DNA from: Marchantia polymorpha subsp. ruderalis
Taxonomy: Eukaryota > Streptophyta > Marchantiopsida > Marchantiales > Marchantiaceae
Reading direction: 5' to 3'
Assembly (NCBI GenBank): GCA_037833965.1
Contig: AP031358.1
Location: 15,322,001-15,386,000 of the forward strand
Length of the DNA: 64,000 nt
The notes beneath the pieces were generated by a model that was given only the letters and a program-made list of their open reading frames with translations, made no database searches and was not told the origin of the DNA. Made by a program: the position numbers and the translations under genes. This document shows, piece after piece, positions 1 through 11,610 of the stretch; within the stretch, counting starts at the first letter, position 1; each line of letters opens with the position of its first letter.

Positions 1-399
1 CTCCGCCTCTGCAATCTTCCACCGAAGTTCTTCGGCGATGCGAACTTCTTTGGCTCTTCGAGCCTTCACCTTAGCAAGTTCTTCGACATGAATCTTCTCC
101 CGCCTTTCTGTAGTTGTGATAAGTCGCTCCGATCGTTTGACTGCCGCATCATACGCTTCTCTGGATTTCTCCAATGTCGTGAGCAAATCCACTGTCATCT
201 TCTGCGCATTCTTGTTGGAGATACAAAGTCCATCAAAGGTTTTCTCTAACTCTACACACCGTTTGAATTTCTTCGCCAGATTCAATTGCTGCACTTCGCA
301 CTCAATCTCCTTCTCCCAAAGTTGGTCTTCTCGCTCCTTCAATGCCGCCTTCGCTGCTGCGGACTCGGCTGACAAGATTGCAGCTCGCTCCCGTGTCAT
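1..399 (-). CDS. C-terminal coiled coil of copy A, partial (open at the left edge)
   Basis: The frame opens at an ATG complementary to 397-399 and stays open for 133 codons to the window edge. The product is rich in Glu, Lys, Arg, Ala and Leu with heptad-like spacing and almost no Pro or Gly, for example TRERAAILSAESAAAKAAL near its start. This is typical of a long alpha-helical coiled coil. Copy B has an equivalent coiled coil in the same position. The stop codon lies outside the window, so length and C-terminus are unknown. Confidence 0.5.
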   Translation of the reverse strand, partial: MTRERAAILSAESAAAKAALKEREDQLWEKEIECEVQQLNLAKKFKRCVELEKTFDGLCISNKNAQKMTVDLLTTLEKSREAYDAAVKRSERLITTTERREKIHVEELAKVKARRAKEVRIAEELRWKIAEAE

Positions 400-486
400 C
401 TCAGTCGCAAAATTTCACTCCCTCTTCACCGCTACTGCTCTCTTAATCTGAATTCTATTCCTCATCAATTCTACATAGAATCCTAC

Positions 487-741
487 CTACTTGGACACAA
501 CATACTTCTCTCTCTTGCCGTCCAAATATTTCAATAATGGAACCACACTATCATGTAAGAAATCAGGGAAGGTGACCTCTACCCCCTTCGATTCATACTC
601 CGAAGTCTTCTTCTCTACTTCGGGTCTTACATCTTCCACATGAGATGACGGTAATGTAATATCATCAGCATCTACCACCGTCCCTCCAACTTGCGCAACA
701 ACCTGTTCAAGTATTTCTTCACTTAGAATCAGCTCCTTCAC
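487..741 (-). other. Conserved VVPLLKYLD block of copy A
   Basis: An 84-codon minus-strand stretch is acidic at first and ends in a block, VVPLLKYLDGKREKY, that aligns with VVPLLRYLDRKFDKY in copy B. In both copies this block sits between the low-complexity linker and the coiled coil. Its conservation across two otherwise diverged copies suggests it matters to the protein, perhaps as the head of the coiled coil. Confidence 0.55.
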
Positions 742-1308
742 CAGCTCTTCACTTGTCTTCGGTTGAGGTACTTTCCTGAACCGAAGACAAGTGAGCGGAA
801 AAGCTACTTCCGCTCCGAAGAAAGAGAATTTGGATTTAACATCTATGTTCCCTCCCTCGAAGGTTTCACTACTCTATCTACTGGAACTTCGATTAGTACC
901 GCCGAAGATACTTCGATCACCACAGGCTATGTCGACTCGTCAATTGCAACTTCGGGTGTGTCCACGATTGAGGCAACTGTCTTCTCCACACTACTGTCCG
1001 ATACTTCGGTTACCACCAATCCTCGACTCGCCTTCCTCTTTGGTTTCGTGCGAGTTCTCGTCATCCTGATTCCTTCTACTTCCGTTTCCGCTCTCCTGAC
1101 CCCTAACGTCAAATCTTCCTCGTCATCAGTCACCATCTTCCGCCTCCGCCAATTGTCGTTATGGCTTCTTACGATTCGACAGAACGTCCACTTGAACGGG
1201 TCCTCGTGCTGTCGTCTGTGGTGGAATTGGGGGTCGACTGTTATCATCTTCGGCCCCTTCATTGGACTCCGCTGTCAAGATTTCCCGCTCCCTCTGAAAT
1301 CGCTTCTC

Positions 1309-2034
1309 CTACTCCCTTGTAAGCAATCCCATGCCTCGGTAGAAATTCACAAGGAAAGGGATCAAATGATTGAACAACGGCCGCGTCCACCGGGAGCTCG
1401 CATTCACCCAGACAAGATTGTAAGAGACTCTAGCCCAGTGCACCCTCTGTCCCTTCAAGACTCGTTCGAAGAATTCCACTTGCCAAGCCGTCACATACGT
1501 CGTGCGATGCGATCGCAAGATGTACATGATTCCCAGTGCAATCGCCCGACTCTTCGGATCCTGGTAGTCGGCGGTCTTCCATCCATTCGTACCCCGCTTC
1601 CCAGAATTGAAAAGTGTCCCGTAAGAGAATTTCTCTATGTGCGTGAGTCCCACGCTATTCTTCTCGAACAAGAGGTCCCCGTCGCTGCCTGCGCACGGCC
1701 CCATCACCTTCGTCCAATGCTCAATCGTCCACATCATGGGATTACCTCAAAGATCATCGCCTTCGGTTTTGTTCTTATCCATAATTTCCTTGTAGATACT
1801 CGCCGAGATGCAATTCCAATTCCATAAGAGTGAAATAAGACGCAATTCGCTGAGCTCGCGCCTTAAGGGTTGTAATACCTCGTAGTGTACCTTCAAGGGA
1901 ACAAATTTCCGCACCTTGTCACTCTTCTTGGGCGGCGCCATGTCTCCAATTCGCGTCGTTGTAGAATTGAGGTCGATCGATCTCTCCGCTTCCATCCTCG
2001 CTTGCTCTCGTTCGGTGTCGCAATGTCGGCGCAC
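1309..2034 (-). other. N-terminal Trp-rich domain of copy A
   Basis: Two adjacent minus-strand frames (2034-1747 and 1737-1309) carry blocks that align to copy B. LLWNWNCIS matches LLWGWNYIC, WTIEHWTKVMGPCAGSDG matches WTVHNWTQALGRCAGTDG, and TAWQVEFFERVLKGQRVHWA matches the LWQVSFVELILAGAPVHWA stretch. The conserved Trp, His and Cys-Ala-Gly positions imply a shared fold. The copy A frame at 2034 opens on GTG, so the true start is not known. No enzyme motif is evident. Confidence 0.6.
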
Positions 2035-2131
2035 TCGCTTTTGCCTTTGCTTTTCCCTCGATGCCCTAACATTGCCTCCTCCCGCGGCCAGTAGAATCCT
2101 CGACGCATGCGAACGTCTTCTGGCCCGTTAC

Positions 2132-2241
2132 GCAATTCGAATTGATTTTGATGTCTTCGTCGAAGAGTCTCCCTTCTTCGCCAAAGACTCAGATCTTACA
2201 CTGTCAAGAAAAGGCTGCACCGAAGATCCGAAGATCTTCGG
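2132..2241. repeat. Short perfect palindromes (CTTCG/CGAAG type) at the 5' edge of copy A
   Basis: Three short perfect inverted repeats lie within 110 bases: CAATTCGAATTG, then TCTTCG-T-CGAAGA at 2154-2166, then CCGAAGATCTTCGG at 2228-2241. The CTTCG or CGAAG core also recurs many times through 1-2245, both in coding-like DNA and outside it. Copy B carries different but similarly built GC-rich hairpins. Confidence 0.7.
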
Positions 2242-2341
2242 CCATAAGCAAATACTAGCTAATCTTATCATAACTACTCTAAAGCTACTCATTCTAACTC
2301 ACATGTCTAGCTTCTACACAAATATATTTAAGTTTTTTTAA

Positions 2342-5300
2342 TTTTTGAAGAAAAACAAAAAAACTAGGCATCACAAATACACAATTTTCATGAATTTTGT
2401 CTCATTCAAAATTTAAAAATAATAATTTATTTTTAATATTTTAGTATACTTTACAAATGAAATTTTATTTTGACAAACAAAATGATTTTGCATCAAAAAG
2501 TGCAAGAATTAATTGAAATTTGCATCCAAATTAAAACATTTTGGATAAGTTTACAAGTAAATAAGATATGAATATTCATGAAAACTTGAATAGTAAAAAT
2601 TGATGATTGAATTCAATCAAAATGTATCCATCATGTGCTTAATATGTTTTACATGAAAATTTTAAGAAATTTTATACTACTATACAACACATTTTAAGCT
2701 TATCACAATTCAATATGAATTCAAATTTTTCAAAATTAAATATTTTTTCACAATAATAAGATGGTAGATAATATCATGGATATAATAATATGAATTTGAT
2801 ATATATTGTTCAAATTATGGTATATGTGAACATATACATTTCAAATACTAGAACTTGTATTGTTAAATAAAAAAGTAACATTTTAAAGTGATTCAAAACA
2901 TCTCACCTTCTTTATTTATATATATTTTTTATTACAAACTTTAAAATAGTTTATATTTTGTGTTAATATAATTAGAGTATCTATAAATTAATATTATATC
3001 ATTTTTTATTGTAAGATGAATGCATAAGTCAAATATCTTTCTTACATTGAATCATAGTTTTATCAAACGCCAAAATTAAATATGTGTGAGTTAGGAAAAT
3101 AACTTTTCGTACAATAATTTTCTTACTGAGATTAGCTTGGATTAGTGTTGTCAAGTTACATGTGATGATAAAAAACATAACATTTTGAAACAAATCAAGT
3201 GATGAAATAGTATGAAGAATATCGCATATGATCATATCACAACACAATAATAGGTTAAAATTAAAATTTCTATAAAGCTAAAATTGGAATTCAGCTCAAT
3301 TGAGTTGATCATTTGAATTGAGTTGAATTAAAAATATTTTATGATTAATAGTGCTATTTCTCAAGTTTTCATTGAAGAACGCAAACTAAAATTTTTTAAT
3401 ATATATGCACATCACTTTAGCTTTAAAGATGTTATTATATAATTAGCTCTAGGTTAAAGAAAAGCCTAAGTTAGATTTCTTAGAAACTTTTTGCACAGTT
3501 ATCATATTAGTTACAAAGTAAATTCTCACATGTTAGATCAAAAATCTTAAAACAAATAAATATATGATTACAATTAATTCAATAACTTATCATTTAGTCT
3601 ATAAAAAACCAGGTGTAGCTCTTAGTGACAAAATCTGAATTCTAATTATATATTTGTGAAACATTTTTGAGATTTATTTAATTCTTGTTAACTCATCATT
3701 CTTTTGAAAAATAAGATTTGAATTAATCTATCACTTTGAAGAATAATGTCTTTTTATGTTAAATACATGTATGCTTGAAAATTTTAAATTGATAAAATGG
3801 AAATAACTTGATCCCCTTTAGCATTATATGTCAAATATTTTTTTTACTCAAAGTACAATTGATGCCATCAAGAAAAAAAAAGATAAAATAATGATCTTAA
3901 AACGAAATAGTGAAAATAATTATATATTGTGATATTCATTGTGCTTTATACTGTTCCAACTATACACAAGATTATTTGTGATGTTCAGATTAATTTAATA
4001 CTAATTTGTGTCTTTTTAAATAACTCATCATGATCTAAAGTGTTGTTTTTTCATGTACATTTTTTTCTCTAAGCATCTTATCACACAATACTGCAAGTCG
4101 TTACTCAACACAAATTTTCATATACATTCTAATATAACTTGAAAATCAAAAATTGTATTGATGAAACAAGTAATTATACAATTATATTTTTTGAAATTGC
4201 TTAGCATTCCAATCTCTACCTCTCTATTTAACTATTTCAAAATATAGCATGATATATTATAATAGGTAATATGAAACTTACTTTTATTTATTATTTTGAA
4301 TATAATCACCAATAATCATAAAAATATAAATTTACAAGATATCCTTGACCTACATAGACCTTTTCTAAGCCTTTTTGAGATCAAAAATATCACATGCCAT
4401 TGAAAATCTTACAAAATTTAGAATGTCACTTTAAAATTAATTGAAATTTAGATTTCATGTAATCAATATCAATACTATACTGAAAAAAATCAATCAAAAT
4501 GAACATAAAGTCAAATTGTTTGTTAGAATTTAAAATGTTGATAAAACAATTAATTAACAATGTTCAATTTGAACGAAAATTAACATTTTTTCTAGTTACA
4601 CTAAATAGTATAGTTATTCATCACAATACAATTTACTATAATTTTATTATAGTCAACTTTGTGTCATAATTTTGTATGTCAAAACTTGAAACAAGATGTA
4701 TTTTGTGCATCACAATCTATACTTTTAGTAGCTTAATTCATGTTAATGCAAGTGAATATAAGAAGAACCATATACTCTATATGACAGATTTTCTACCTTT
4801 ATGTAGATGATATTATGTATCAAAACTAAGAACATTTTTCAGTAATGAAGGTTGAAAACTAACAAATTTTTCTATAAAAATTATAATTAAAATTGTTTAA
4901 AACTAAATCATATTATGACAAATATTTTTAAAATATTTTTATTTTAATAATATTTTTTTATAATGCAATATCATCGGTAGATTTTCATAATTTTCATAGT
5001 GGACAAAGTTTCACAAAAATGAATCAAAACTTATATGTTTTATCAATTGAACACAAATATATCATTTTTGTTGGTATAGTCTTATGGCTTGATCAACTAT
5101 ACAAATTAAATATGTAGAAGCATGTTTATTTTGTTCAATAAACTTCTTATTTAAAATACATTGAGATAGAATAATTTATAAAATTTCATCATGACCGTCT
5201 ATTGATATATATATTCAATTGAGTCATATAATATAAAAACATTATTCATACAATTTCACATATCTTTATTTTTATTTCATTTTTTTGTAATGTCGTAAAA

Positions 5301-6100
5301 TTTTTGATTCGATAATGATATTAATTTAGCTAAGAAAATGGAATTTAAATATTTTTATTTAAAAAAAATTTAAAAATTCAAATTTTAGAATTTATTAAAA
5401 AATATATAATATTGAAAATAAATTTAAATAATTTTTTTTTATATTTATGACATTCACAGATCAACTAGTTAGAAATGTATCAAATTAAGAAATCTTTTAA
5501 TACATTGAGAATTTAAGAATGTTACAATAAATAATTTTAATTCTGTTAAGAAAAAAGTTATTTCAAATTTGTGTGTTAATTTATGATTAATAAATTTCAA
5601 ATTTTTGTATGAGTATTTCCAATTGGATTTTTATGAATAGAATGTTTAATTCGAAAAGTTTTAAATATTTTAAGTCATGATTTATGCATGTTTTTATTTA
5701 ATCCTATATTTATCAATGATGTAAGTTGTAATCGTTCTGTATATGAAAAACTACATTACATAAAACATTACAAGAAGCAGATCTTCAGATAAACTGTCTT
5801 CAGTGTTTTGTTTCACTCGAACAATTTGCCTAACAATCTTAGTTGAAATGTTGAATTTTAATCAATTCAAACCATTGTGGTTTATTAACTTCAGAATTTT
5901 CTGAAAAAATGAAAAGGTATCTTCAAGATTTCAATTTATTCTCCACACATATTAGTGAATTATACATATTACGAGTAATCTTTAGTTATATTATTGCTTT
6001 TCAAGTAAAACAAATGTTGTAACATCGTTCAAGATGATCGTAAAAGAGAGATTAAAACTACTAATAGTTGTCAAATAATATCTTTCAAATGAAATAAAGA
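2342..6100. other. AT-rich intergenic DNA, no gene seen
   Basis: About 3.7 kb of strongly AT-rich sequence without a convincing reading frame, splice pattern or tandem array. Composition resembles the decayed repeat ground at 12-15.5 kb, 25-31 kb and 55-58.9 kb. It is probably old repeat DNA too mutated to name. Confidence 0.6.
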
Positions 6101-6390
6101 TATTTGGTATTGGTTCTTATCATATATCACATTTTAGTGGCGTATATACCTCGCAGTTTTAGCAATTTTATCCAATTTTTGCTACCTGGGATGAAACGTC
6201 AAGAGTGGACACTAGAGGAGAAACTGGTAAAAACATCCATTCTTAGAATATGGAATAGCGTAATCTTATTGATAGGCGAGAATGAATTTATGAATTTAGT
6301 TACTGGAAATACGTCCCCTTACTATGAAAGTAATGACTACCACGGAAATATATTAGTCCCCGGAAATTCCGATGGCGGTTCCAAACCTCT

Positions 6391-6446
6391 CGTAACTGAT
6401 AAGTTATCAGTTACGTGGGACTCGGTTATCAGTGATAACCGAGTCC
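6391..6446. repeat. Two adjacent perfect inverted repeats
   Basis: 6391-6415 is a perfect inverted repeat with 12-base arms (CGTAACTGATAA) around a single G. Two bases later, 6418-6446 is a second perfect inverted repeat with 14-base arms (GGACTCGGTTATCA) around a single G. Both share the TTATCA/TGATAA core. They lie about 700 bp upstream of the YlmG start codon. They could be a transposon end, a twin protein-binding site or a cruciform; I cannot decide which. Confidence 0.85.
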
Positions 6447-6483
6447 ACATAATTTATCAGCGAACAGGCTTTTATTTTTTATA

Positions 6484-7145
6484 GTCATGATTCTCTACAT
6501 GTACAGTACTTTGCCGGGCTTGCCCTGTACGGCTCGATGGGATCATCCCATCTTGTTGCTATTTAATCGACCTCCTACTTGTCGGGGGCCTAGCTGCTGC
6601 GAACCGTTTGGTATCACCCTTTCCTGTTGGCTATTTATTTCTGGATATCTTGACCTTGTCTTCGCCGGGCTTAATTTCCTGTTATTCCGAACTCTCGGCG
6701 GGGCGACACGGTAAACGTTTCTGTTCTGGCAAGAACTCACGAGAACGTTGGCAACCACAATTTTGTGTACATTGCGCAGGCGATGTCGCCCGAATAAAAC
6801 CGAAAGGGTAGATTCGGTACTCCCAGCGAAATTTCGAGCGAAATGGTAGATTCGGTACTTCCAGCGAAATTGCGAGCGAAAGGAGGAGAGTTCCGTCGTA
6901 CCACGTAGCTGTCCATGTGTCTGTCTCCGATAACGAAGCCTATCCACTCACAACAGAGTCGTGTTTCTTTGTTCTCACGCTCCTGCTCCACCTGCTCCTC
7001 CTCCTTCGAGTAAACCCCATCTCACTGGCACGCCAGAGTGCAGCAGCGAAAGAGCATTTCAGATTACCGAGGGGAGATCCCAAACCTTCACGAATTGCTC
7101 GTTGAATCTTGCAAGAGTCGGTGGATTACATACAGGAATTTCAGG
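6484..7145 (+). promoter_or_regulatory. Upstream region and 5' leader of the YlmG gene
   Basis: Base composition rises here from AT-rich to balanced, as at other gene fronts in this window. The segment contains the 38-bp tandem repeat and a CT-rich stretch near 6970-7010 of the sort common around plant transcription starts. No clear TATA box was identified, and the transcription start is not determined. Confidence 0.4.
6807..6882 (+). repeat. 38-bp tandem repeat, two copies, upstream of the YlmG gene
   Basis: The unit begins GGTAGATTCGGTACT, includes CCAGCGAAATT and closes with CGAGCGAAA. Copy one starts at 6807 and copy two at 6845, with only two or three differences. It lies about 260 bp before the start codon of the YlmG gene, inside its likely promoter or leader. 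Confidence 0.85.
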
Positions 7146-7847
7146 ATGGCGGTGGCGATGTCGATGGCGTCGTCGTCTTTGTGTTTCTCAGGGGTGTCCA
7201 GGGTGAATGCAAGCACCGTCCGCCAGGGAGCGAGGATTGGCGGAGGTTCGGGTTCTTCGTGGGTCGCACGAAGGACGACGGTGCCAAGGTTGAGAAGTTC
7301 GAGAAGTTTGAAAGTGATTGCGGGTGTAGCTGATCTTGGAAAGGAGCAACAGCCGGTTGGTGAGAAATTCGGCAGGGGATTCTTTCTGCTGCTTGAGTCG
7401 TTGAGGAAGAGCGTGAGTCAGATGGGTGAGAAATTAGGGAATGCTATAGCGCTGCCCGAGTTCAAGCCTCAAAGCGAAGAGGAGTTGCAGTTGCTGACTG
7501 CTTTGAAGGGAAGGATGGTGTGTGCTGCTGCCCCTTTATTTTTTGCTGCGATTTCTCAGTCGGCGCCCGTGAACACCCCTCTGACCGTGGTGGCTAGTGG
7601 AATGGCCAAGTGGTTGGAGCTTTACAGTGGGGTTCTTATGGTACGTGTGCTTCTCAGTTGGTTCCCGAACATCCCATGGGAGAGACAGCCACTTCAAGCC
7701 ATGAGAGACATGTGTGATCCTTACCTGAACTTGTTTAGGAACATCATTCCTCCACTTTTCAACGCTCTTGATTTGAGCCCAATGTTGGCTTTTTTGGTTT
7801 TGGGAGTGCTCACTTCTATCCTAAACACCACCATCCAGTCAGGCTAA
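7146..7847 (+). CDS. YLMG1: YGGT-domain plastid protein, YlmG1-like
   Basis: Single exon, 233 residues. The first in-frame ATG is 7146 (context CAGGATGGCG); the frame upstream opens only on GTG. Residues 1-60 are rich in Ser, Arg and Ala with no acidic residues, as in a chloroplast transit peptide. The YGGT domain follows from about residue 150: the membrane helix LYSGVLMVRVLLSWF (159-173), the signature FPNIPW (173-178), the conserved CDPYLNLFRNIIPP (190-203) and a second helix (about 208-228). Known of the family: cyanobacterial, algal and plant YlmG/YGGT proteins sit in plastid membranes; Arabidopsis YLMG1 acts in nucleoid distribution, and the related CCB3 in cytochrome b6 heme attachment. 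The FPNIPW and CDPYLNLFR forms fit YLMG1 better than CCB3. The member assignment is an inference. Confidence 0.88.
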   Translation: MAVAMSMASSSLCFSGVSRVNASTVRQGARIGGGSGSSWVARRTTVPRLRSSRSLKVIAGVADLGKEQQPVGEKFGRGFFLLLESLRKSVSQMGEKLGNAIALPEFKPQSEEELQLLTALKGRMVCAAAPLFFAAISQSAPVNTPLTVVASGMAKWLELYSGVLMVRVLLSWFPNIPWERQPLQAMRDMCDPYLNLFRNIIPPLFNALDLSPMLAFLVLGVLTSILNTTIQSG

Positions 7848-10800
7848 GTTTTCTCATGGAGACTCGAGTGCCCCATTTAGCAGGGGCTTATAGTGGGGTC
7901 TTTGTTGTAGATCACCGGCCTTGTGACTGTAATGTTCCTTGGTGATAGTTCCAAGCTGCGAGGCTGAGTCCTGCCAGTGGAGTCATTTGAAGGTTTGGCG
8001 TGGACATATGTTCGTATACAGTTCAAAATGGTGCTACTTCGTAGACTCATAGTACATTAGCGAGCCAAAGATGTTGAGAGGAGGGTTTGTAGCGGTTTAC
8101 TATCAACTCGAGACAGGTGAAGGATTACGAGCTGTTAACTTCCTTTGGCTGGCGTTCACAACGAATTTATTGTAACATTATGAGAGGTGTAGGGTAGTCA
8201 CGCAATCACTATTTCCAACATGTGCCAAATGTTGAAAGTCAAATTTTCAGTCAGTGAAGGACAGTTGAAAAAGTTTAGGTACGTGAAGTGCATGATACTC
8301 CAACTTATGCATGGGTGCAGATGCGGAATTTTCCTTTTGCTTGCACATCCTGGAGCTGCCCTCATTCAAGCATGTTGTATGTTGTCAATGTCCTACCCTT
8401 AACGTTGAAACTGTTACATAATCTGTGGGTGCTGGTGAAACAGGCAAACGTCAGTGACAATTTTAGTAGGTAGCAAACCTGTCTGCTCTGGATTTTCAGT
8501 AAGTCTCTTTGCTTTCTCTAAAGCTATGCCCGGTTTTGACGTTCGATGCCTGTAGCGACCTTGTAGTGCACTTTTAAATACCTATGACGGCGATTTTTCC
8601 TTATTCAAATCTTTCCAACATCCCGATGGAATCTTATGTCTTTTGTCTCTAATTTAAGCATAACAGCGAGGTGTGAAATGAGACCTTTGTGTACTGGGGG
8701 CATATATTATAAAGACGTGTACAATGTTTGGATGAAGTTATACCTTTCAGCTTGGAGTTTAAATGCTTTCGAATTACCCAAGGTTTCGTCTAAAATAAGC
8801 TGCAAAGTCCAATTAACATTTATTGGCCTGCGCAAGGGTATTGTAATCAGTAGACTTATACATGTTCTTTTAATTTTAAAAGAACGTGTAAACGCTTCGA
8901 AGACTTTTGCTTGACTCGGGACTACAAGAAACGTGAAGTCTGCCGGTGCTTCTGTTCCTCGTTCTCGGGTTGATAAATCGTAAGTAAACACCGATTTACG
9001 AGCACTTACAAAAGTAAGCAGATTTTTTTGCATTAAGTGTGGATTCGGAGATGATGCTTCTTGTCGAAGTGTTTATGTTCTGGTCCTTTTCTAGCTTCCT
9101 GCATTTTCTGTCTACTCTGCTAATGCGAGACAACAGGTACCAAACGTGGAGATTTACCAAGGACAAACTGATTTTGTATTTTGATTTCGTATTCGCGGGT
9201 TAGAGCTTTTTTTTTTTTTTTTTTTTTGTTTTTGGCTGTTCAAGAGGTCTCAGTGTGATATCTGTCTTTCTGGAGGAAAACAGCTATTCTGTCAACCTTC
9301 TTCATGAACTACAGGAAGGGATCATATCTGAGGCAAGCTGAATGATCTTGTCTCGGGGATTACAAAGTGTTAGGAGACGACTCTCCCCGTGTTTATGTGG
9401 TTTTGGAACATTAACCCTCCTCTCCGGGGCATACCTGTAAGTCCTGCTCTCTAGTTTCCAACCAGTGTCTTGGAACCACTTGGGCTTCGCCTTGAAAGAA
9501 GAAGCCCGTACAGCTCCAGAATAATTGAAAAAAATAGATTTAAGTCTTAGACAACCTCTTTTTGAATTCTAAACAATACCATTATGTTTATGTTATGTAA
9601 AAAACAAACAGGGTTTTTGATCAAAGTTTTAAATAGTAATTTTGAGAATCTTAATCATTTTGTTTGAAAAATACTTTACGTTTGGCCGCTTGCAGTTGAC
9701 ATAGGAAGATTACGCAAGTACTAGATCATTCATGTTGTCGAAGGAAGCGCTGTTTTTTGCTCCTGTGGCAAACCTCCTCGCAGGTCCTTTTCTGTGGAAA
9801 TAGTCAATACTGCATCATCGAAGAGATTGTGCCGTAGATGGGTACAGTGTTATGTCAAATCCTTAGCATGAGTGCTCTGTTGTGTGCTTGTCTTTCTTAG
9901 TGTATTTTGACCTGTGTTCCAGATGTGTCGGTGTGAAGGATTGACTCGGGGGAAATGTCGTAGGTAAAGACTTTGTCGCAAGTTGTGTGAGCATCATACT
10001 TTGTGTCATATTTCTTCTCGTCATGCAAACGTTATTGTCATTCGCCTGTGTCATGTGTCGAGTTGTACTCATGGACTGTCTTGATATGAGTACCACGCAT
10101 GTTTGGTTTTCTTGGACAAGCTATTGTCAGTGGTCAGATCTAGTATGTATACCAAGAATGACCTGAACAACACTTAAGTCTCTGTAGTTGCCACCTGCTC
10201 GTCCTTCAGTGAAGGAGTGGCCCTGGAGCATATTTACCGTCATGCAATCATATCTGGTATCGCCTTCTACACTTGTAGCATCGATGATCAAATCTTGTCT
10301 TGCCTTCATATCTGGTTTAGCCCTTTTCCGTGTTAAGAACGTTGCGGTTGCTATCTTTACTACCTTGTATACCTGAATGTACTGCCTATGTCACTTTCCT
10401 CCCAGTAGTCTTCTTGGGCAATATATTCAAGCCGTTCTTTATTATACCAATTGGTCGTTACTTATGAATGATTCGACGTGCTGTCCTGTCTTTTCTCGTG
10501 AATTTGTATATATCAAATCTGATGGTATTCTAGAAAAAGTCGACGGAATATATAATGGGTTTCTGGTTCTAGCTACAATTCAGTCGGATAGGACGACGTT
10601 TGTCTTATTGTCCAACAATGAGGTTGAACCTCTCGTTTGCGCGCCTCGACACTTCAAATTCAAATGCTACTCACTGGCGAGTCCAGCATTCTCTCAGCGG
10701 AGACTCATGGTTTCGCTACGGTTAGAGGATGTCTCGAGCGGAATGGTGCTGATTTTATTGCTTGACATGTTCTTTACTCTCATGGAATGTGAAGGATAAT

Positions 10801-11230
10801 TGTTCCTCTGATTGGCTGTTTTTTCATCGTCAAACCATAACAGTTTTTTGACATATACATTTGCAGTTTTTCACTTTTTAATAAATTTATTTGCAAAGAA
10901 AATTATGATTTTTGTAGCTGTTTTTTACTTCTGATAAAGAATGTAACCCTAGTGGAAGATTTCAAAACTTAAAAGTAATGTGTTAATATAGTTAACTCAA
11001 ACAATCTCAATGTGATAAAACTGCCATAAATTATGAAACAATTGTTTGCAAAAAACAATGCATGTGGCAAATTTTGGTTGAAGTCTAACACAAAAATTAA
11101 TGGAGTGTTACACAACCATTTATAGATAATTTCATGTATGGAAATTGTTCATAGTTAGCATCACCTCGGTCTGATAAGGAGTTGGCTTTGTCTAAAAAAC
11201 TGAAACGATCTCATCCTTTCCTTTGAACGA
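7848..11230. other. 3' flank of the YlmG gene and intergenic DNA, no gene recognised
   Basis: The first few hundred bases are probably the 3' untranslated region. Beyond 8.2 kb several frames of 60-140 codons occur (for example 10377-10799 plus) but none shows a known motif, splice pattern or clear coding bias. A 21-base T run lies at 9207-9227. I see no tRNA or other RNA gene. Confidence 0.5.
9207..9227. repeat. Poly(T) tract, 21 bases
   Basis: An uninterrupted run of 21 T, then G and five more T. It could be a simple homopolymer or the poly(A) tail of a minus-strand retroposed copy. No retroposed gene was recognised to its right. Confidence 0.9.
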
Positions 11231-11260
11231 GTGCTACCAATGACTCAGATGAAGAACCCT

Positions 11261-11610
11261 GGAGGCAATTCTACACTGTACTTATAGTCACCAAGCAGCA
11301 TCGTCCTCAATGTGTGTATGGATTCCGTAGGCAGGGACTGGGAGTCTATGCCCTGCTGCAAAAGGGTGGACTGAGAGTCCATGCTCACGAAATCCATCCG
11401 CCCGCTGAGGCCGCAAGGACTCACAGGAAGACTCCTGGAGGCAATTCCATACTGTACTTATGGTTACCAGGCAGCAGCGTCCTCAGTGTGTGTATGGATT
11501 CCGTAAACAGGGACTGGGAGTCCATGCCCTACATAACGATGGACCGAAAGTCCATGCTCACGAAACCCATCCGCCCGCCGAGGCCGCAAGGACTTTCAGA
11601 CTTCTTCGTC
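11261..11610 (+). repeat. 176-bp direct tandem repeat, two copies
   Basis: Copy one starts at 11261 and copy two at 11437, both opening with GGAGGCAATT and ending in CCGAGGCCGCAAGGACT or a close variant. The copies differ by scattered substitutions and a few small gaps. Within each unit lie shorter repeats of the form GGACTGGGAGTCCATGC, which can fold as GGACT/AGTCC hairpins. This is a minisatellite with no protein-coding sign that I trust. Confidence 0.88.

Larger units (their letters stand above)
1..2245 (-). pseudogene. Copy A of an unrecognised Trp-rich/coiled-coil repeated gene family (left end outside window)
   Basis: Minus-strand coding-like DNA of balanced base composition sits against AT-rich DNA that starts near 2250. 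In reading order it holds a Trp-rich N-terminal domain (about 2034-1309), a basic/acidic linker (about 1262-927), a short conserved block (741-487) and a coiled coil open at the window edge (399-1). The same blocks in the same order occur in copy B at 50.9-53.9 kb, at roughly 40 percent identity by eye in the N-terminal domain. The frame is not continuous, so this is a decayed copy or a gene with introns I cannot place. I do not recognise the family. It may be a transposon-derived or expanded plant gene family. No terminal repeats were found on the right side. That it is a repeated family is well supported; its function is unknown. Confidence 0.6.

Noticed and set aside
7038-7145. 36-residue N-terminal extension of the YlmG protein
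   Set aside because: It starts on GTG and would hide the transit peptide, which begins at the first ATG (7146).
10377-10799. 140-codon plus-strand frame
   Set aside because: No family motif and no neighbouring exons; the composition does not differ from its surroundings.
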